Positions 31,439 through 43,089 of a stretch of DNA of 64,000 nt are shown here, in pieces. Positions within the stretch are counted from its first letter, which is position 1, and the number at the start of each line of letters is the position of its first letter. The stretch comes from Protaetia brevitarsis (taxonomy: Eukaryota; Arthropoda; Insecta; Coleoptera; Scarabaeidae). Below the pieces are notes generated by a model that was not told the origin of the DNA, ran no database searches, and saw only the letters and a program-made list of their open reading frames with translations. The stretch lies in NCBI GenBank assembly GCA_004143645.1, contig RXPK01000088.1, positions 3,794,845 to 3,858,844 of the forward strand, given 5' to 3'. The translations under genes were made by a program, and so were the position numbers.

Positions 31439-32180
31439 GATTTAAAGTTTGGATCAAATTAATTAGTAGGCCAGATATCACATACGAAAAACGATCCAGC
31501 TACCCTGTTTGTGATGTTCACTTCACCACTCTTTGAAATGAAGTTCATTCCAATCAATAATAGGACAGATCTTACAGGAGACAGTGTATCTGATTTAATG
31601 TTACCTCATCGTAAGTTTTCTTTGTTATATATTATTGTAGAAATATATCATATTTAAATTTTTTTGAAATTGAAGACGTTGTGAGCAACCTATTACAGGA
31701 ATCGGCTGCAATCTGGAGTCGGAAATATCAACCCACTTGCAGTGTGTTTGCAAATTCCTTCAAGAGCTTAATAATAACAAATTTTATGTTCAATTATTCA
31801 CCGGGCAGTAACTGCGAGGAAGATGAAAACGAAGGCGCTTTGACTTCGTCGAAGCAATATATACAGAACCCAATTATCATCGGAAGCATTGAGCTTTTGC
31901 CATATTTGCAGGATGAGGGAAAATATACTTTTCCCGTTACAAGTGAACCATATACTGGCATTGTTCAAATTCACGCTTATGCTACGGGGTATGTAGCGGA
32001 GAGAGTCTTAAAAACTGTAGGTCATTATATGCAATGCGGGACAAATTTAATTTCGAACGGAGAACAACACACTACTTTAATCGTTGAAAAGGGGTATACG
32101 GCCCAAATAAATTATTAACCGCAGATACACCATTTTTAAAAGTGTTTAATAAATGTATGGAGGTTTTAAAGTATTTTATT
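31439..32180 (+). pseudogene. Internally deleted P-element relic (THAP exon plus C-terminus)
   Basis: The first exon (31439 to about 31610, between TTCTGTTCAG and GTAAGT) is the C-terminal half of a THAP domain: FKVWIKLISRPDITYE and the zinc-ligand phrase CDVHF, with a stop just after. The next block (31681-32118) is the C-terminal domain of a P transposase, sharing NPTCSVFANSFKSL with NPTCSAFSAYFKSL of the copy at 17100, then GKYTFPVTSEPYTGI. The whole catalytic domain is missing between them. Similarity goes on after the stop at 32116 to about 32180. No ends were found. Confidence 0.75.
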
Positions 32181-32555
32181 TAATGTTGTGTTAACAAGAA
32201 TGTCTTGCAAATATTAATGCATAAAATACATAGTATCCCAAAATTTTTATTGTCCAGAACATAATTTATTCAGTATTTTTATAAGGACTTCATGTTTTTA
32301 GTCTGTTATACACTGGACTAAAATAATATTTTAAAGGAGAAGAAATATTGATGATAATGTTAAAGAATTGGCCTTACAAGTATACAATAAAGGTAACTGG
32401 AGAAAAAAAATATTAAAAAATAACTAACAAATACATTTTTTAATAATAAATATTTATTTTGATGAATAATTTGACACTGATACTTTAAGTATATCGTGAA
32501 TATTATATGGAGGTATTGAAAATGAATAAATTTTTACCCTTGTTTAAATTGACGC
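32181..32555. other. No recognisable gene
   Basis: AT-rich spacer between the P relic and the R1-type ORF1. Nothing supportable seen. Confidence 0.4.
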
Positions 32556-32561
32556 GGAAGA

Positions 32562-33264
32562 GTGCCTCTAAACAAACCGAAAGCCATTGGGAAATCGTAC
32601 GCCGATTTAGTCAAAAATGTAAAAAGTGCTATAGACGTAGATCAAATTGGAGTCGACATTAAAAGCGTCAAAAAAACCAGGGAAGGCCATATACTGCTAA
32701 CGATAAAAAACGGGAATGAGAAAGCGGAACGGCTGCAGCAGGAGATACAGACTAAAGTGTCCGGGACAACGTCGTCCGTGGTTATAAATAGAAATGTGCT
32801 TCACATCCGAGAACTAGATGATACAACTTCGGTCGAAAATATTAGGGAGGCTATCCATAAAACTATTACGGTGGGTGCACACCAACTAGAAGTACGCGCT
32901 TTAAGGCCGGCGAGAGGTAAAACACAAAATGTAACCATTACCTTTCCAACAACCGCTGCCGACAAGTTACTTAACCAGGGCAAAATCATAATTGGGCTTG
33001 TGAGATGCCCAATAGTAGAGAAAGTCAAAGACCTAAGATGCTACGGATGTTGGGAAAGTGGCCACACAAGGCGTGAATGTACCGGCCCAAACAGAGAGAA
33101 GCTATGCCCTAAAATGTGGAAAAGAAGGGCATAAAGCGGCAATATGCCAAAACAAACCCTTTTGTGTCATCTGTAACGAAGAAGGCCACCAATCTACCAG
33201 CCGAAGATGCGCTAGAAGTAAGCAGAGGACCAGTCTAGCAATGGCTCCACATAATGAAAACTAA
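32562..33264 (+). pseudogene. R1-type non-LTR ORF1 (nucleic-acid-binding)
   Basis: A 190-codon open frame from 32562 starts MPLNKPKAIGKSYADLV. It has the mixed alpha/beta region typical of R1-clade ORF1 (GHILLTIKNGNEKAERLQ; HIRELDDTTSVENIREAI). The zinc knuckles begin with CYGCWESGHTRREC. A frame shift near 33115 carries the second and third into another frame (CGKEGHKAAIC and CVICNEEGHQSTSRRC). ORF1 ends at a stop near 33262. The ORF2 start normally close downstream is separated from it by a probable solo LTR. Confidence 0.8.
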
Positions 33265-33300
33265 TTTTCTACAACCTAACGCCTTCCGTAGTAGACCTAC

Positions 33301-33626
33301 TGTTAATGTGTTAACAATCAAAGATTGTTTTTTCTAACTTAGCGCCACGCAGGAAGTAGTCTTTCTTTTTCCTTTGTCAGGTTGTAACCACTGTGATGTG
33401 GCTATGTACTACGTGCATTTTGTCGCGGCGTCACTTCTTGTCGCTTCTTCTTCCTGCTTGGTGGAGAGTTCGTTCCAATGCATATAAGCAGTTTATAATA
33501 TAAGTTAAGATCTGATAAATATACCATTGTATATTGTAAACCTTTAATATATACATTAAACTTTCGTCATCTGATTAAACATTGCATATGTAATATACTT
33601 TCATTTAATCCACTGCAATTCTTACA
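33301..33626 (+). mobile_element. Probable solo LTR inserted in the R1-type element
   Basis: A 326-bp segment starting TGTTAATG and ending CTTACA separates R1 ORF1/ORF2-start sequence on the left from ORF2 on the right. It contains a TATA-like GCATATAAGC near 33480 and an AT-rich 3' part. Flanks read CTAC and CTAG, a near-match for a 4-bp duplication. No partner copy is in the window, so family and edges are uncertain. Confidence 0.5.
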
Positions 33627-33627
33627 C

Positions 33628-34625
33628 TAGACTTAGCTATGGCAAAAGCAACCCAAATTGCTGCAGACGTGCTTTTATTAAAGTAAGCCCAATAAGAATG
33701 CTATAAGTAACCGTCAAGACTGGAACTACGACCAGAAAATAGACACTGCCATCAAGGTACTAAATAACAACATGATTATCCACTGTCAAGGCCATGGGGT
33801 TGGTTTCACCTACGTAGTATCTAATGGGGTCACTATCTACAGCTGCTATGCTTCACCAGGAACTAGTCGATCTTCAAGAATTTTTGGATAATTTGACGTT
33901 GAGTCTAAAATCAAACCCAGGGAAAGCTATAATCACGGGCGACTTCAACGCTAAATCCCCTCAATGGGGTGAATCCTTCACTGATGCTCGCGGACAGAAT
34001 GTTGCTGACTGGATAGCGGAAAACGACCTGGTGGTCCTTAATAGAGGAAGCCTCCCGACATTTTGCAGGCGCGATCAGAGTTCTGTTATAGATCTGAGCA
34101 AGGCAAGAACATCGCAGGCAAGCTGGTCGACTGGACAGCCCTCCCAGATGAATCCCTCAGTGACCATAAGTATATCTTTTTCTCTATTTGCCTTCAAGAA
34201 GCACTACCGCGGGAGCCTACCAATAACAGGGCAGGGTGGCACGTCCAAAAGATTAAGCGTTAAGCTGAAGGATTGTCAGCAAAAAACGATCGGGCGATAT
34301 CGTCAGTGTCGAGGGTTTCAGTAAGATTCTGAGGAACCTATGTAACGCAGCCATGCCAAGAAAGAAAACCGTTAGGGGAAGACGACCAGTCTATTGGAGG
34401 AATGATGAAATATCAGATCTTAGGAAAGCTGGCGTTCATAGACGAAGGCTGTACACCCGAGCCCGTAGCAAAGACGATCAGGCCGCGGTTCAACGCCTGT
34501 GGGAGGAATATAGGAAGTCCCAGAAAGCGTTGAAGCGATGCATCAGGAAGGCCATGCCAGACAGCTGGAAAGCATTATGCCAGAAAGCAGACGCAGTTGT
34601 CTGGGGAATTGCGTATAAAATCATT
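33628..34625 (+). pseudogene. R1-type ORF2, endonuclease part
   Basis: Starts with LAMAKATQIAADVLLL, then a decayed stretch. Next is the apurinic endonuclease motif ITGDFNAKSPQWG, with WIAENDLVVLNRGSLPTF. The SDHKYIFFSI motif (catalytic histidine region) is in a different frame (near 34150). A linker leads to the open frame at 34353 (VYWRNDEISDLRKAGVHRRR and AVQRLWEEYRKSQKALKRCI). The match ends at about 34625 (VWGIAYKIIMQ) before the RT. The 3' half is thus missing, the opposite of the 5' truncation usual for these elements, so a deletion or rearrangement removed it. Confidence 0.8.
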
Positions 34626-35085
34626 ATGCAAAATAAAATTCTCTCTTTCTTGAATTCTATAAAACACATAAAAATAAAATATTTCATCTGCTTTTATTTA
34701 GCAGCTGAACGCATGTATCCACTAACGTTAGTGAACGTGTCTATAATTTTTAACGTTTAGGTATTTACAATCTTTTTGTATGCCGTGTTTGACACGCGTT
34801 TCTAAATTTTCTTATTTTTGTTGTGCAAATTGAATATTCCAACATGTTTTGCAATTTATAATTGCTCTGAATGTCGTTAGTTATGAAAAATTATCTAATA
34901 TCGTGCGCTTAGTAAGCTTTTAGTGAAGATATTATGGATTATTGGTAATTAAATTCGTTCCTTCGAGAAGAATGTGAATGGTTCCGTAGATGTCTTTAAC
35001 GCCCTGTAGTATTGTCGTTATCTATTGTGTCACTGTCAGGATTCGCAAGAAAGATATCTTTATTACGTACATTAATTTCAACGAG
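34626..35085. other. No recognisable gene
   Basis: AT-rich sequence between the R1 and Copia relics. No terminal repeat or RNA gene recognised. Confidence 0.4.
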
Positions 35086-35225
35086 GTTAGATAATTGTGA
35101 ATCTATGAAGAACTACGTTAACCAAATTCTTAATACAGCGCAGAAACTAAGAAGTACTGGGTTTTAATATTGATGAGGAGTGGATTGGTTCGCTTTTGTT
35201 AGCAGGATTGCCAACTAATTCCCAA
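35086..35225 (+). pseudogene. Ty1/Copia gag fragment
   Basis: About 45 residues. NYVNQILNTAQKLRSTGFNI and EEWIGSLLLAGLP match the conserved core of insect Copia gag proteins. The upstream CHCQDSQERYLYY is in an overlapping frame. It ends at FYS near 35236, where a different open frame begins. Confidence 0.65.
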
Positions 35226-35236
35226 AAGTTTTACAG

Positions 35237-35458
35237 TTGATAGATGAGATCAAGCAGCAAGCTCAACAATCATCTACCCCAACGTCAGGAAACTCATGTT
35301 ATCATGTATATTCTCCGATATCGTATGTTGGCACCCCTGTGCAAAGAGCCGACCAGTCACTTCTATCTCCAGTTAGTAACGAGGGAAGTTCAAGTGAGGC
35401 ACCTCTCAATGTTTTAACACATTTTGCAGTTTCGTCACCACTCAATAGGTTCAGGTAA
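35237..35458 (+). pseudogene. Possible last exon of a Harbinger accessory protein
   Basis: A 73-codon frame rich in serine, proline and glutamine (IDEIKQQAQQSSTPTSG), without a defined domain. It ends 160 bp upstream of the donor side of a minus-strand Harbinger transposase exon. In the complete Harbinger at 6754-11284 the accessory protein's last exon and the transposase's first exon have the same convergent order. The identification rests on that parallel, so it is weak. Confidence 0.35.
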
Positions 35459-35619
35459 CATTGACAATTCCTTTACAGAGATATAATAAAAAAAATCTTT
35501 TTCAAAATTCATGTTTAAGAATTTTTTTTTTGTACATTTGATATTTTAACGGTATTTTTTAGTTTTGATTTAATAAATTACATATTAAGACTAAGAGTGA
35601 TATTTATATTCCCACTTAC

Positions 35620-35880
35620 CTTAAAGTAATCAGCAATCTTTCATCAGCGCATTCTCTAAATCTGGTATTTTGTTTTGTTACCACTGGAGCAAAAAGGACA
35701 ATAGCTCTTTATAAGTTTTCTTCGACATCCTATACATACATAGTAATTTTTCGTCATCTTGCGAGAGTTCTTTAGCCGCAACAAATATTCGACATTTAAT
35801 ATTTTTTTCAATATATGGATGCCGCCAATAACGCTATCTTTTCTTTTGTAAATGGAGATAAATATAACACGCTATAACAT
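35620..35880 (-). pseudogene. Harbinger transposase, first exon
   Basis: The minus strand reads YWRHPYIEKNI, then VAAKELSQDDEKLLCMYRMS and KKTYKELLSFLL. After a one-base shift it goes on NTRFRECADERLLITL and ends at a perfect AAG/GTAAGT donor at 35620/35619. This is the N-terminal domain of HARBI1-like transposases, equivalent to RFSHYFRMSREKF and NTRFRRCIPPIEKLAV in the element at 6754-11284. A TAG and a TAA break the frame. No downstream exon or terminal repeat was found. Confidence 0.7.
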
Positions 35881-37161
35881 CATCATTACTCGAAGACAAC
35901 ATTTATGTTTAAAATTTCGAGACGATCAAAACGGTTCCATACAATATTAACCAAACACACAGAAAATATGCCGAACAAGTACGTACATAAACGCAATGCG
36001 ACATTGCTGCACCGACAAATCAGGAAGCGGCCTAAAGAGCATATCCGTAAATTATTTTGGATTATACGGAATGTTCTAAAAACCGGAGGTATTTCCACAT
36101 ATTTTTAAAGATAACATAGTATTTTGCGCACTGGTGTTCTATTGTCTCTACCCACCTATCTTATTTTTGTCATTGATACCTTCGTTCAGTTTGGTTAATA
36201 TTACGATGAAAAATTGATATCGCCACAATGCAATTAAAAAAGCACCAGTATCGCTGCAGATAGTAGATCTGAAACCAAATGATAGGAGATTCTTTCATCA
36301 AGGCGAGAAGATATTTCAGCCAAATTTCAAGTTCAAATTTCACTATCCAATTTCGAAAATTTGTCTAATTTTTTAGTTTTCTTTTTCTAAATTGGATACT
36401 CTGAATATTTTTACACAAACGGATGGAGATCTTAATTATGAATGACTTCTGTTTGGATATTCATATCGCCATCTGTAGTCGTTTTTTTGATAAAATCGTG
36501 TGTAAATCGTCTCTTTTATTGATGATTTCTACCAAAATAGTGATAGACACTATCGACAGTTTTGGCTATCGATTCTGATTGCTGCAATTATAGATTAATT
36601 GGACTAGTTAACAATCGATCGCTGTAAAGTACCGATACTCCTCAACACTAAAAAGAAACCCAACATATATTTGACTCGAGACTGAATAAAATACGGTTAA
36701 ACAGACAGAGAAACATTGCAAGTTGGTTGTTTGATATTTCTTTTCCTATGGAAAAAAAAACGGCATGTGACAGTAAGAAAAATAAATTAAATTAAAACGA
36801 AATGTATACGTATATTAAAGTAAAAGTATTTAACATAACATAAAATATAAATATATATAAACTAAAATAAGTATTAACAAAAAAACAAGAAAAAATAGTA
36901 ATGCAAAAAAAAAATAGAATAAAAGTCTTCCTAACTAAAAATCTTACAATAAAATAAACAGAATGACTGTTTGCGGATGTTTTAGGTTATAAATATAAAA
37001 ATGCCTACCACTAAATGGCCTACAATTAAACTATATGTATTGTATAACGGGCGACTTGAATACACCTAGGCGTCTTGATAATTTTTTCGTAATGTAAATG
37101 CAAAGCATATGGAATACTGGGCCAACGTAGAACCCTCGATTGTTGCAGCAGCGTGGTGTCG
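35881..37161. other. No recognisable gene
   Basis: AT-rich sequence, with purine/A-rich stretches near 36780-36960. Short open frames on both strands lack domains. Confidence 0.4.
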
Positions 37162-37181
37162 TCCGTATTTGGGTATTTATA

Positions 37182-40023
37182 GTAAGGTAAAACAGGGTAA
37201 CATTGTCATAGGTATAACATTGACACCTTTTTAAAATCGTCAAACTGTTTCTTTTTAAATTCAATTAGAAAAATATGAAATCTTTAGCGTGTTATTGTAC
37301 TTGTGGCGCCATCTTCTCGTTAATAACAGAAGCTGTACGTCTTGATTCATTATTTGTAAATGGCGGTAGTGAGTCAGCTGTTGAATTGTTGTTCGACTTT
37401 TATAAAATAAAACTTCGTTTGTTTTGGATTATTGTCGGGTAAGTTGTGTTTAAAACGGTAAGAATATACAAATAATTAAAATTATTTATAAAATTTGCAT
37501 AAATCTGATGGTGTTTTGTTTTCATAAACTGACATGTGAATTTTCTTGAACGAGGTTAAGTTTGTCATTGTCAATGTTAAACTTGGGGTAACATTATCAG
37601 TGTCAATGATATCCTTAGCTTAAAATTATCAGTGTCAATCTTAAACTTTGCCTAACATTAATCATGTTAAAAGATTTTACTGTAATTTCTAGATGCCGTC
37701 TGCACGAAAAAACGCTAATCCTAATGCGAGAAAATATAAAAATTCTTCTGAAGATGGCATGGCGGCAGCCATAGAAGCAGTACAAAACGGAAGAATGAGT
37801 AAAAATCGAGCTGCAGTATGTTATGGAATAAATCGTACTACACTCATAAACCACATTAAAGGAACAAAATGTAAAAAAAGTTGGACGACCAACTGTTTTA
37901 AATCATCAAGAAGAACAATTATTGGTTCATGCCCTATTGAAATTGGCTGATTGGGGATATGGTTTTGATCGCCAGCAATTGCGCCGATGTGTGCAGGATT
38001 TCCTGAGAAAACTAGATAGACCAAATCCATTTCGAGATGGATTACCAGGTGTTGATTGGTGTATTGCTTTTGAAAAAAAGATGGAAACAAGAAATCAGTA
38101 GACGTGTTGCTCAAAATTTGCCAAAAAATCGTGCGTTAGCTGGAACGCATGATGTGATGTTAGATTTTCATAACAAAATTAAGGAACTAACAGAGAAATA
38201 CGATTTAACAAATAAGCCACAAAATATTTTCAACAGTGATGAAACAGGATTTCAGACAGATGCAGGAACGCAAAAAGTGTTATGTAAACGTGGTACCCAG
38301 AAATCCTACAAAATTAGTCGGGTCAGTCTCAAAAGGAATGTACACGGTATTGATGTGTTGTAATGCTGTTGGGGAATTCCTTCCGATGTTTATTAATTAC
38401 AAAGGTCTGCACTTGTACTCTACTTGGTCAAATGATGGGCCGAACAATTGCAGATATAACTGCTCACCATCAGGTTGGATGGAAGCTCCACAATTCTTGG
38501 ATTGGTTTATTAATTGTTCATACCGGGCACAGCAAAATTGGAAGGAAAAAAAATATTAATATTAGACGGTCATAATTCTCACGTTTCAATAGATTTAATA
38601 GACACAGCTGTGGAAAATAATATTGAAATTTTATGTCTTCCTGCTCACACATCACACATTGTACAACCCTTGGACGTCGGTGTGTTTAAATCTGTTAAAC
38701 AATCATGGAGAAATATTCTGCGCGAGTTTTACAAAGACACAAACTACAAAAACGTCGATAAGTTAGTATTTCCTTCCCTAATGAAAAAGTTGTACGAATC
38801 CGGTTGCTTTTCAAGAGCTAATGCTATAGCTGGTTTTGAAGGATCTGGGATATTTCCACTTTCAAAAAACAAAATTATGCGAACCACGGAAATGGCCTCA
38901 ATTGTCGAAGGACAACAAGTTACGCCTACTAGTTCTTCCAGTTCTGCTGTAGATTCTAATGACAAAACAGACATTTCTCCGAAAACTAGTTTAGAACTGT
39001 CATTAAAAGCGGTATTACAGACTAACCAAAGGCAAGTACCCAGTGCGGTTAACAAGAGGAATAGAATTTCTAGAAAATTTGCAGAAAGCTTAACAAGTAA
39101 AGAAGTTCAAGAAAGACTCAGAAAAGAAGCTGAAGAAAAAAAATTGAAGCTAGAGAAATCTAAACAAATAAAGAAACAGAAAAGAAATGAGACCGCCAGT
39201 TCCAATAAAGCAAAGAAACAAGACAAACTTCAACCTGAAACTAGTTCTGACTCAACTGATGAAGATTTAAGAAGTGAACGTGAAAATCAAGAAAAAGATT
39301 GCACAAAAGTCTAACTCGGTTATATCCCCTCAGGAAAATTCTTGGGTACTTGTAAAGTACGGACAACAAACGCATTATGTGGGACAAGTAATAAAGCTGG
39401 AAAAGGATAATCATTGTACTATTAAATTTTTGAGAAAAAGAGATCTTTTCTTCGTTTTTCCGGATGTAGAAGACATTCTAGAATTGTCAAACGAAGACAT
39501 TGTGAAAACAATTACCAATCCAGTTATTCGACGGGGAAAACATTACTTTGATTTAAAGGAACTTCCTTCAAATATTGTTCTTAATTAATTATTAGTTTGT
39601 TTTAGTTTTCATTTTTAGTAAGTCGTAACTGATTATTTTAATTCTTTTGTTCTTTTATGATTAGATTTGTAAAAGTTTTCTTAACTTAGTTAACAATAAA
39701 GATTTGTAAGTACTTAATTTTCCTTTTTTTATAAAACTACGTGTCACTGTTTGTATCTAATCGTTTATCAATGACATATTCACTAATTTGTATGGGGGTG
39801 TCAATGTTAACCCCATATAAGGGTAACATTGACATTTCCAACATTTTTAAAAAGGTCATGGAATTATGAAAAAATAAAAAAAATCAAAAATAGTATAGCC
39901 CTATTTTAGTGTATAAATAGCTTAACTTTGCTTTGAAGGTAAAAACTAAAATATAAGTAGTCCCTAACCTACTTAAAATGTCATTTAAAGCAAGTTGTGT
40001 CAATGTTAGACTTTTTACCTTAT
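37182..40023 (+). mobile_element. pogo-type element
   Basis: Ends carry inverted GTAAGGTAAAA (37182 on) and TAAGGTAAAA (minus strand from about 40023) next to TA. Motif TAACATTGACA and its variants recur several times in both subterminal regions. The inverted homology extends outside these points (TCCGTATTTGGGTAT at 37162 and inverted near 40040), so the true ends may lie about 20 bp further out. One transposase gene is inside. Confidence 0.7.
37693..39588 (+). pseudogene. pogo/psq-type transposase
   Basis: ATG at 37693 (MPSARKNANPNARKYKNSS). A psq helix-turn-helix (MSKNRAAVCYGINRTTLINH) is followed by a CENP-B-like second DNA-binding part in shifted frames to about 38150. The DDE_1 domain has IFNSDETGFQTD (first aspartate), LILDGHNSHVSIDLID (second) and LPAHTSHIVQPLDVGVFKSV. 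A lysine- and glutamate-rich helical tail follows (near 39100-39230). After a last shift comes a C-terminal block ENSWVLVKYGQQTHYVGQVI. Five or so frame shifts (near 37890, 38090, 38340, 38540 and 39290), several at A-runs, split an otherwise well-preserved gene. Confidence 0.85.
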
Positions 40024-40471
40024 ATATACCCAAATACGGAGCACTTGTATAAAACTTAAGTCTATATATAGAGCAACAACGTTACAAACTTTGATTAACT
40101 GATTTCGATTTTATTTGGCAATGTTAACGATGGCAAGTTTACTGTGTCTAATTGTGAACATTTACGCACGGAACACATTTGGTCCTTGAAAAGTTTAATT
40201 TGAAAGGGAGTCATTTTTACGATAGTTAGCCAGTCTCCTGAATGCCTGGTTCGTAATTTCGGGCTATAAGGCCTAATTTACACATACAAAACTGTGCCCA
40301 TACCTTGCGCGAACTGTGTCATTTTATTGGATGTCGAAGAAAGCACATAAGATTCATTTCCAAATCGTTTACTTTAAATCACATATACAGTACTGTGTAA
40401 CAACGCTATATAAATAAGCCTTAAGTCCTGCCTCTGGCAAAATAGTCCCCATAGAATTTGGCATTTTAATA
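40024..40471. other. No recognisable gene
   Basis: AT-rich spacer between the pogo element and the foldback element. Nothing supportable. Confidence 0.4.
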
Positions 40472-42105
40472 CAGTGACCGGCATAAATATTGCAACATAT
40501 GGGATTTTTTTTTATTGTTAAAATATACTAAAACTTTTTTGGAGGGATAGGTTGTGCATGTCTAGAAACCCCAAAATTTATTTTGACACACGTCACGTGG
40601 CCACTAGTATGGCGGTAAATTTAAAAAATATGTCGTGAATCTACAAAAAGTGAGGTTAGATGACATGATATCGAAAAAAGTTATTTGAAAAAGTTGCTTA
40701 GAGTTCAATTTTGAGGCTGTATGCAAATTTTTGTAAACATATTTAAAAATAAATAAAAAGCACAATTTTTCCAAATATTGTTTCATTGAATTAGATGTTT
40801 AAATTTTTTGTTCGCTTCTAGGAGCTCAACTGCAGTACTACTTCCAAATTTGGTTGATACTCAAACAGTTTTGTCAATTTTTGCATAAGTAAGGTAGTGA
40901 AAACTGAAAAGTACGTTTTCAATGTGACAATTGTTGTTGCAAGGGACTGTATCTACTAGTAATAAATAAAATTTTACAAACATTTTCTCTCTAAACCACT
41001 TAGCAGACATTACTTTTATTGAAAATTATTATATTTCTTGTTTGTTTTCGGCATTAAAGTGGAAACTGTTAGTCAAAAACTGATACTACTACATGCACGC
41101 ACCGAAAGTTTTAAAGTAGATTTTGAAATTGGAGAACAATGAATAATAAACAATAGGTAAAATAAAAATGGTAGTAAGTAATTGCTTATTTGCCAAAAAA
41201 TTAAAATAGTTTACTACATTATTTTGTTGTTTCTAATTTCAAAGCCTACCCCACTTATAAGAAGCAGAAGGATATGTATGTCTAACAAGTAGGTATGCAT
41301 TTTTAGAGTTTCTTTTCTTAGTTGTTCATTACTATTAGTTATTGTTTAAATGTGTTTGCTTATTATGTATTCCTATCATTAGTTAAAAATACTGGTTATT
41401 TATTTCTACTGAGTTTTGTAATTTCGAAACCTACATAAATACCTACCTTCGGTGCGTGCAATAACATTTTGAGGGGTTTAGATGTTTAGTGTTATGAGTT
41501 TTGGACTACCGATTTCACTTTAACGCAGAAAACAAAAAGGAAATATGATAATCTTCAATAAAAGTAATGTTTGCTAAGTGGTTTAGAGAGAAAATATTTG
41601 TAAAATTTTATTTATTACTAGTAGATACAGTCCCTTGCAACAACAATTGTCACACTGAAATCGTACTTTTCAGTTTTCGCTATGTTAATTATGCAAAAAT
41701 TGAGAAAACTGTTTGAGTATCAACCAAATTTGGAAATAGTATTGCAGTTGAGCTGCTAACAACGAAAAAAATGGAAATATGTAATTCAATGAAACAATAT
41801 TTGGAAAAATTGTGATTTTTTTATTTATTTTTAAATATGTTTACAAAAATTTGCATGCGGCCTCAGAATTGAATTCTAAGCAACTTTTTCAAATAACTTT
41901 TTTGGATATCATGTCATGTAACCTCACTTTTTGCAGATTCACGGCATATTTTTTAAATTTACCGCCATACTAGTGGCCACGTGACGTGTGTCAAAATAAA
42001 TTTTGGGGTTTCTAGACATGCACAACCTATCCCTCCAAAAAAGTTTTAAAATATTTTAATAATAAAAAAATTTCCCATATGTTGCAATATTTATGCCGGT
42101 CACTG
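40472..42105. mobile_element. Foldback element with roughly 650-bp inverted arms
   Basis: The left end CAGTGACCGGCATAAATATT is repeated inverted at 42105, and TA flanks both ends (40470-40471 and 42106-42107). The arms can be followed with scattered mismatches from 40472 to about 41130 and from 42105 back to about 41420, leaving a centre of about 300 bp. No gene is inside. The TA duplication and ends fit a non-autonomous Tc1/mariner-type element. The arm length is unusual for that class. Confidence 0.85.
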
Positions 42106-43085
42106 TATATATCTGAATAAGTTTAAATAAAATGATAAATTTTTGAGGGGCCATCCTAAAATATTTATAAGGTTTTGATGTAGCATCTTTAAGTTTGAAA
42201 AAAAATATATATGAAATTTGCTCTTTGTCATGAGTACTCCACAACTTGTGTACTTAGTATTTGTGCTTCGACTTCCTCATGATGTTGAGAGAATTGCGAA
42301 CATTATAGAGGAGACTACTGCAAAAGTGAGTCTCCTAGATACACGCTCGACAGCAATTAACGACCGGTCTGATGCGCGTAAAGCACTTTCCTCAACAAAA
42401 AACAAAAAAAAAAGCAATGCGTCACCAAAACAATAACCTGCGAAGAAATCGTTACTTACCTCAAAATATGCACAATATCTTCGACTACATGACGTCCTTA
42501 GTAATAATGTTATTTTTGCTGTTTACCCAAAAGACATTTCGGCGAATCAAGTGGCCTCGTTTTACGGTATGTATCACAGTACTATAGCATTTACGCTACC
42601 AATATCATAGGCAAATAATAATTAGATGTGATAAAACTAAAACGTCCGCACAATAATAACATAACATATAACAAAAGAATTTAAAAATAAGAATGAAATA
42701 TATTTCGACTTTAAGACAACATATTGGCATTAATTTTAAATTGCACTTAACCGATAATTAGAAACACCAAACGGAATGTGATGTATACATACAGCATATG
42801 GTTTCAACCAGCTGATGCAGTTGATTGGTTAATGAAATAAGTACAGTCTTATTTTTAGACATTTCAAGGTCACTACAGCAATTATCTTTTCTTGATACCT
42901 AGTTACATATTCTCGAATATTATCATCTAAAATTACATAAATATCTCCTTTCAAAAATAGATTTTATGGTGTTATCATTCTTGTGAACAAACTAAGGATC
43001 TGTTTGCACAGGCTAAAAATAACTTATCCTGTGTCTGCATACTTAAATACCTATCATATTATTAAGTTGCAACAGCAATTGGGCG
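42106..43085 (+). other. No identified gene; weak exon-like frame
   Basis: An open stretch at about 42400-42570 (including SKYAQYLRLHDVLSNNVIF) ends at a good donor (ACGGTATGT). An AT-rich stretch follows. I do not recognise the protein. It may be a decayed exon. Confidence 0.25.
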
Positions 43086-43089
43086 CTAA

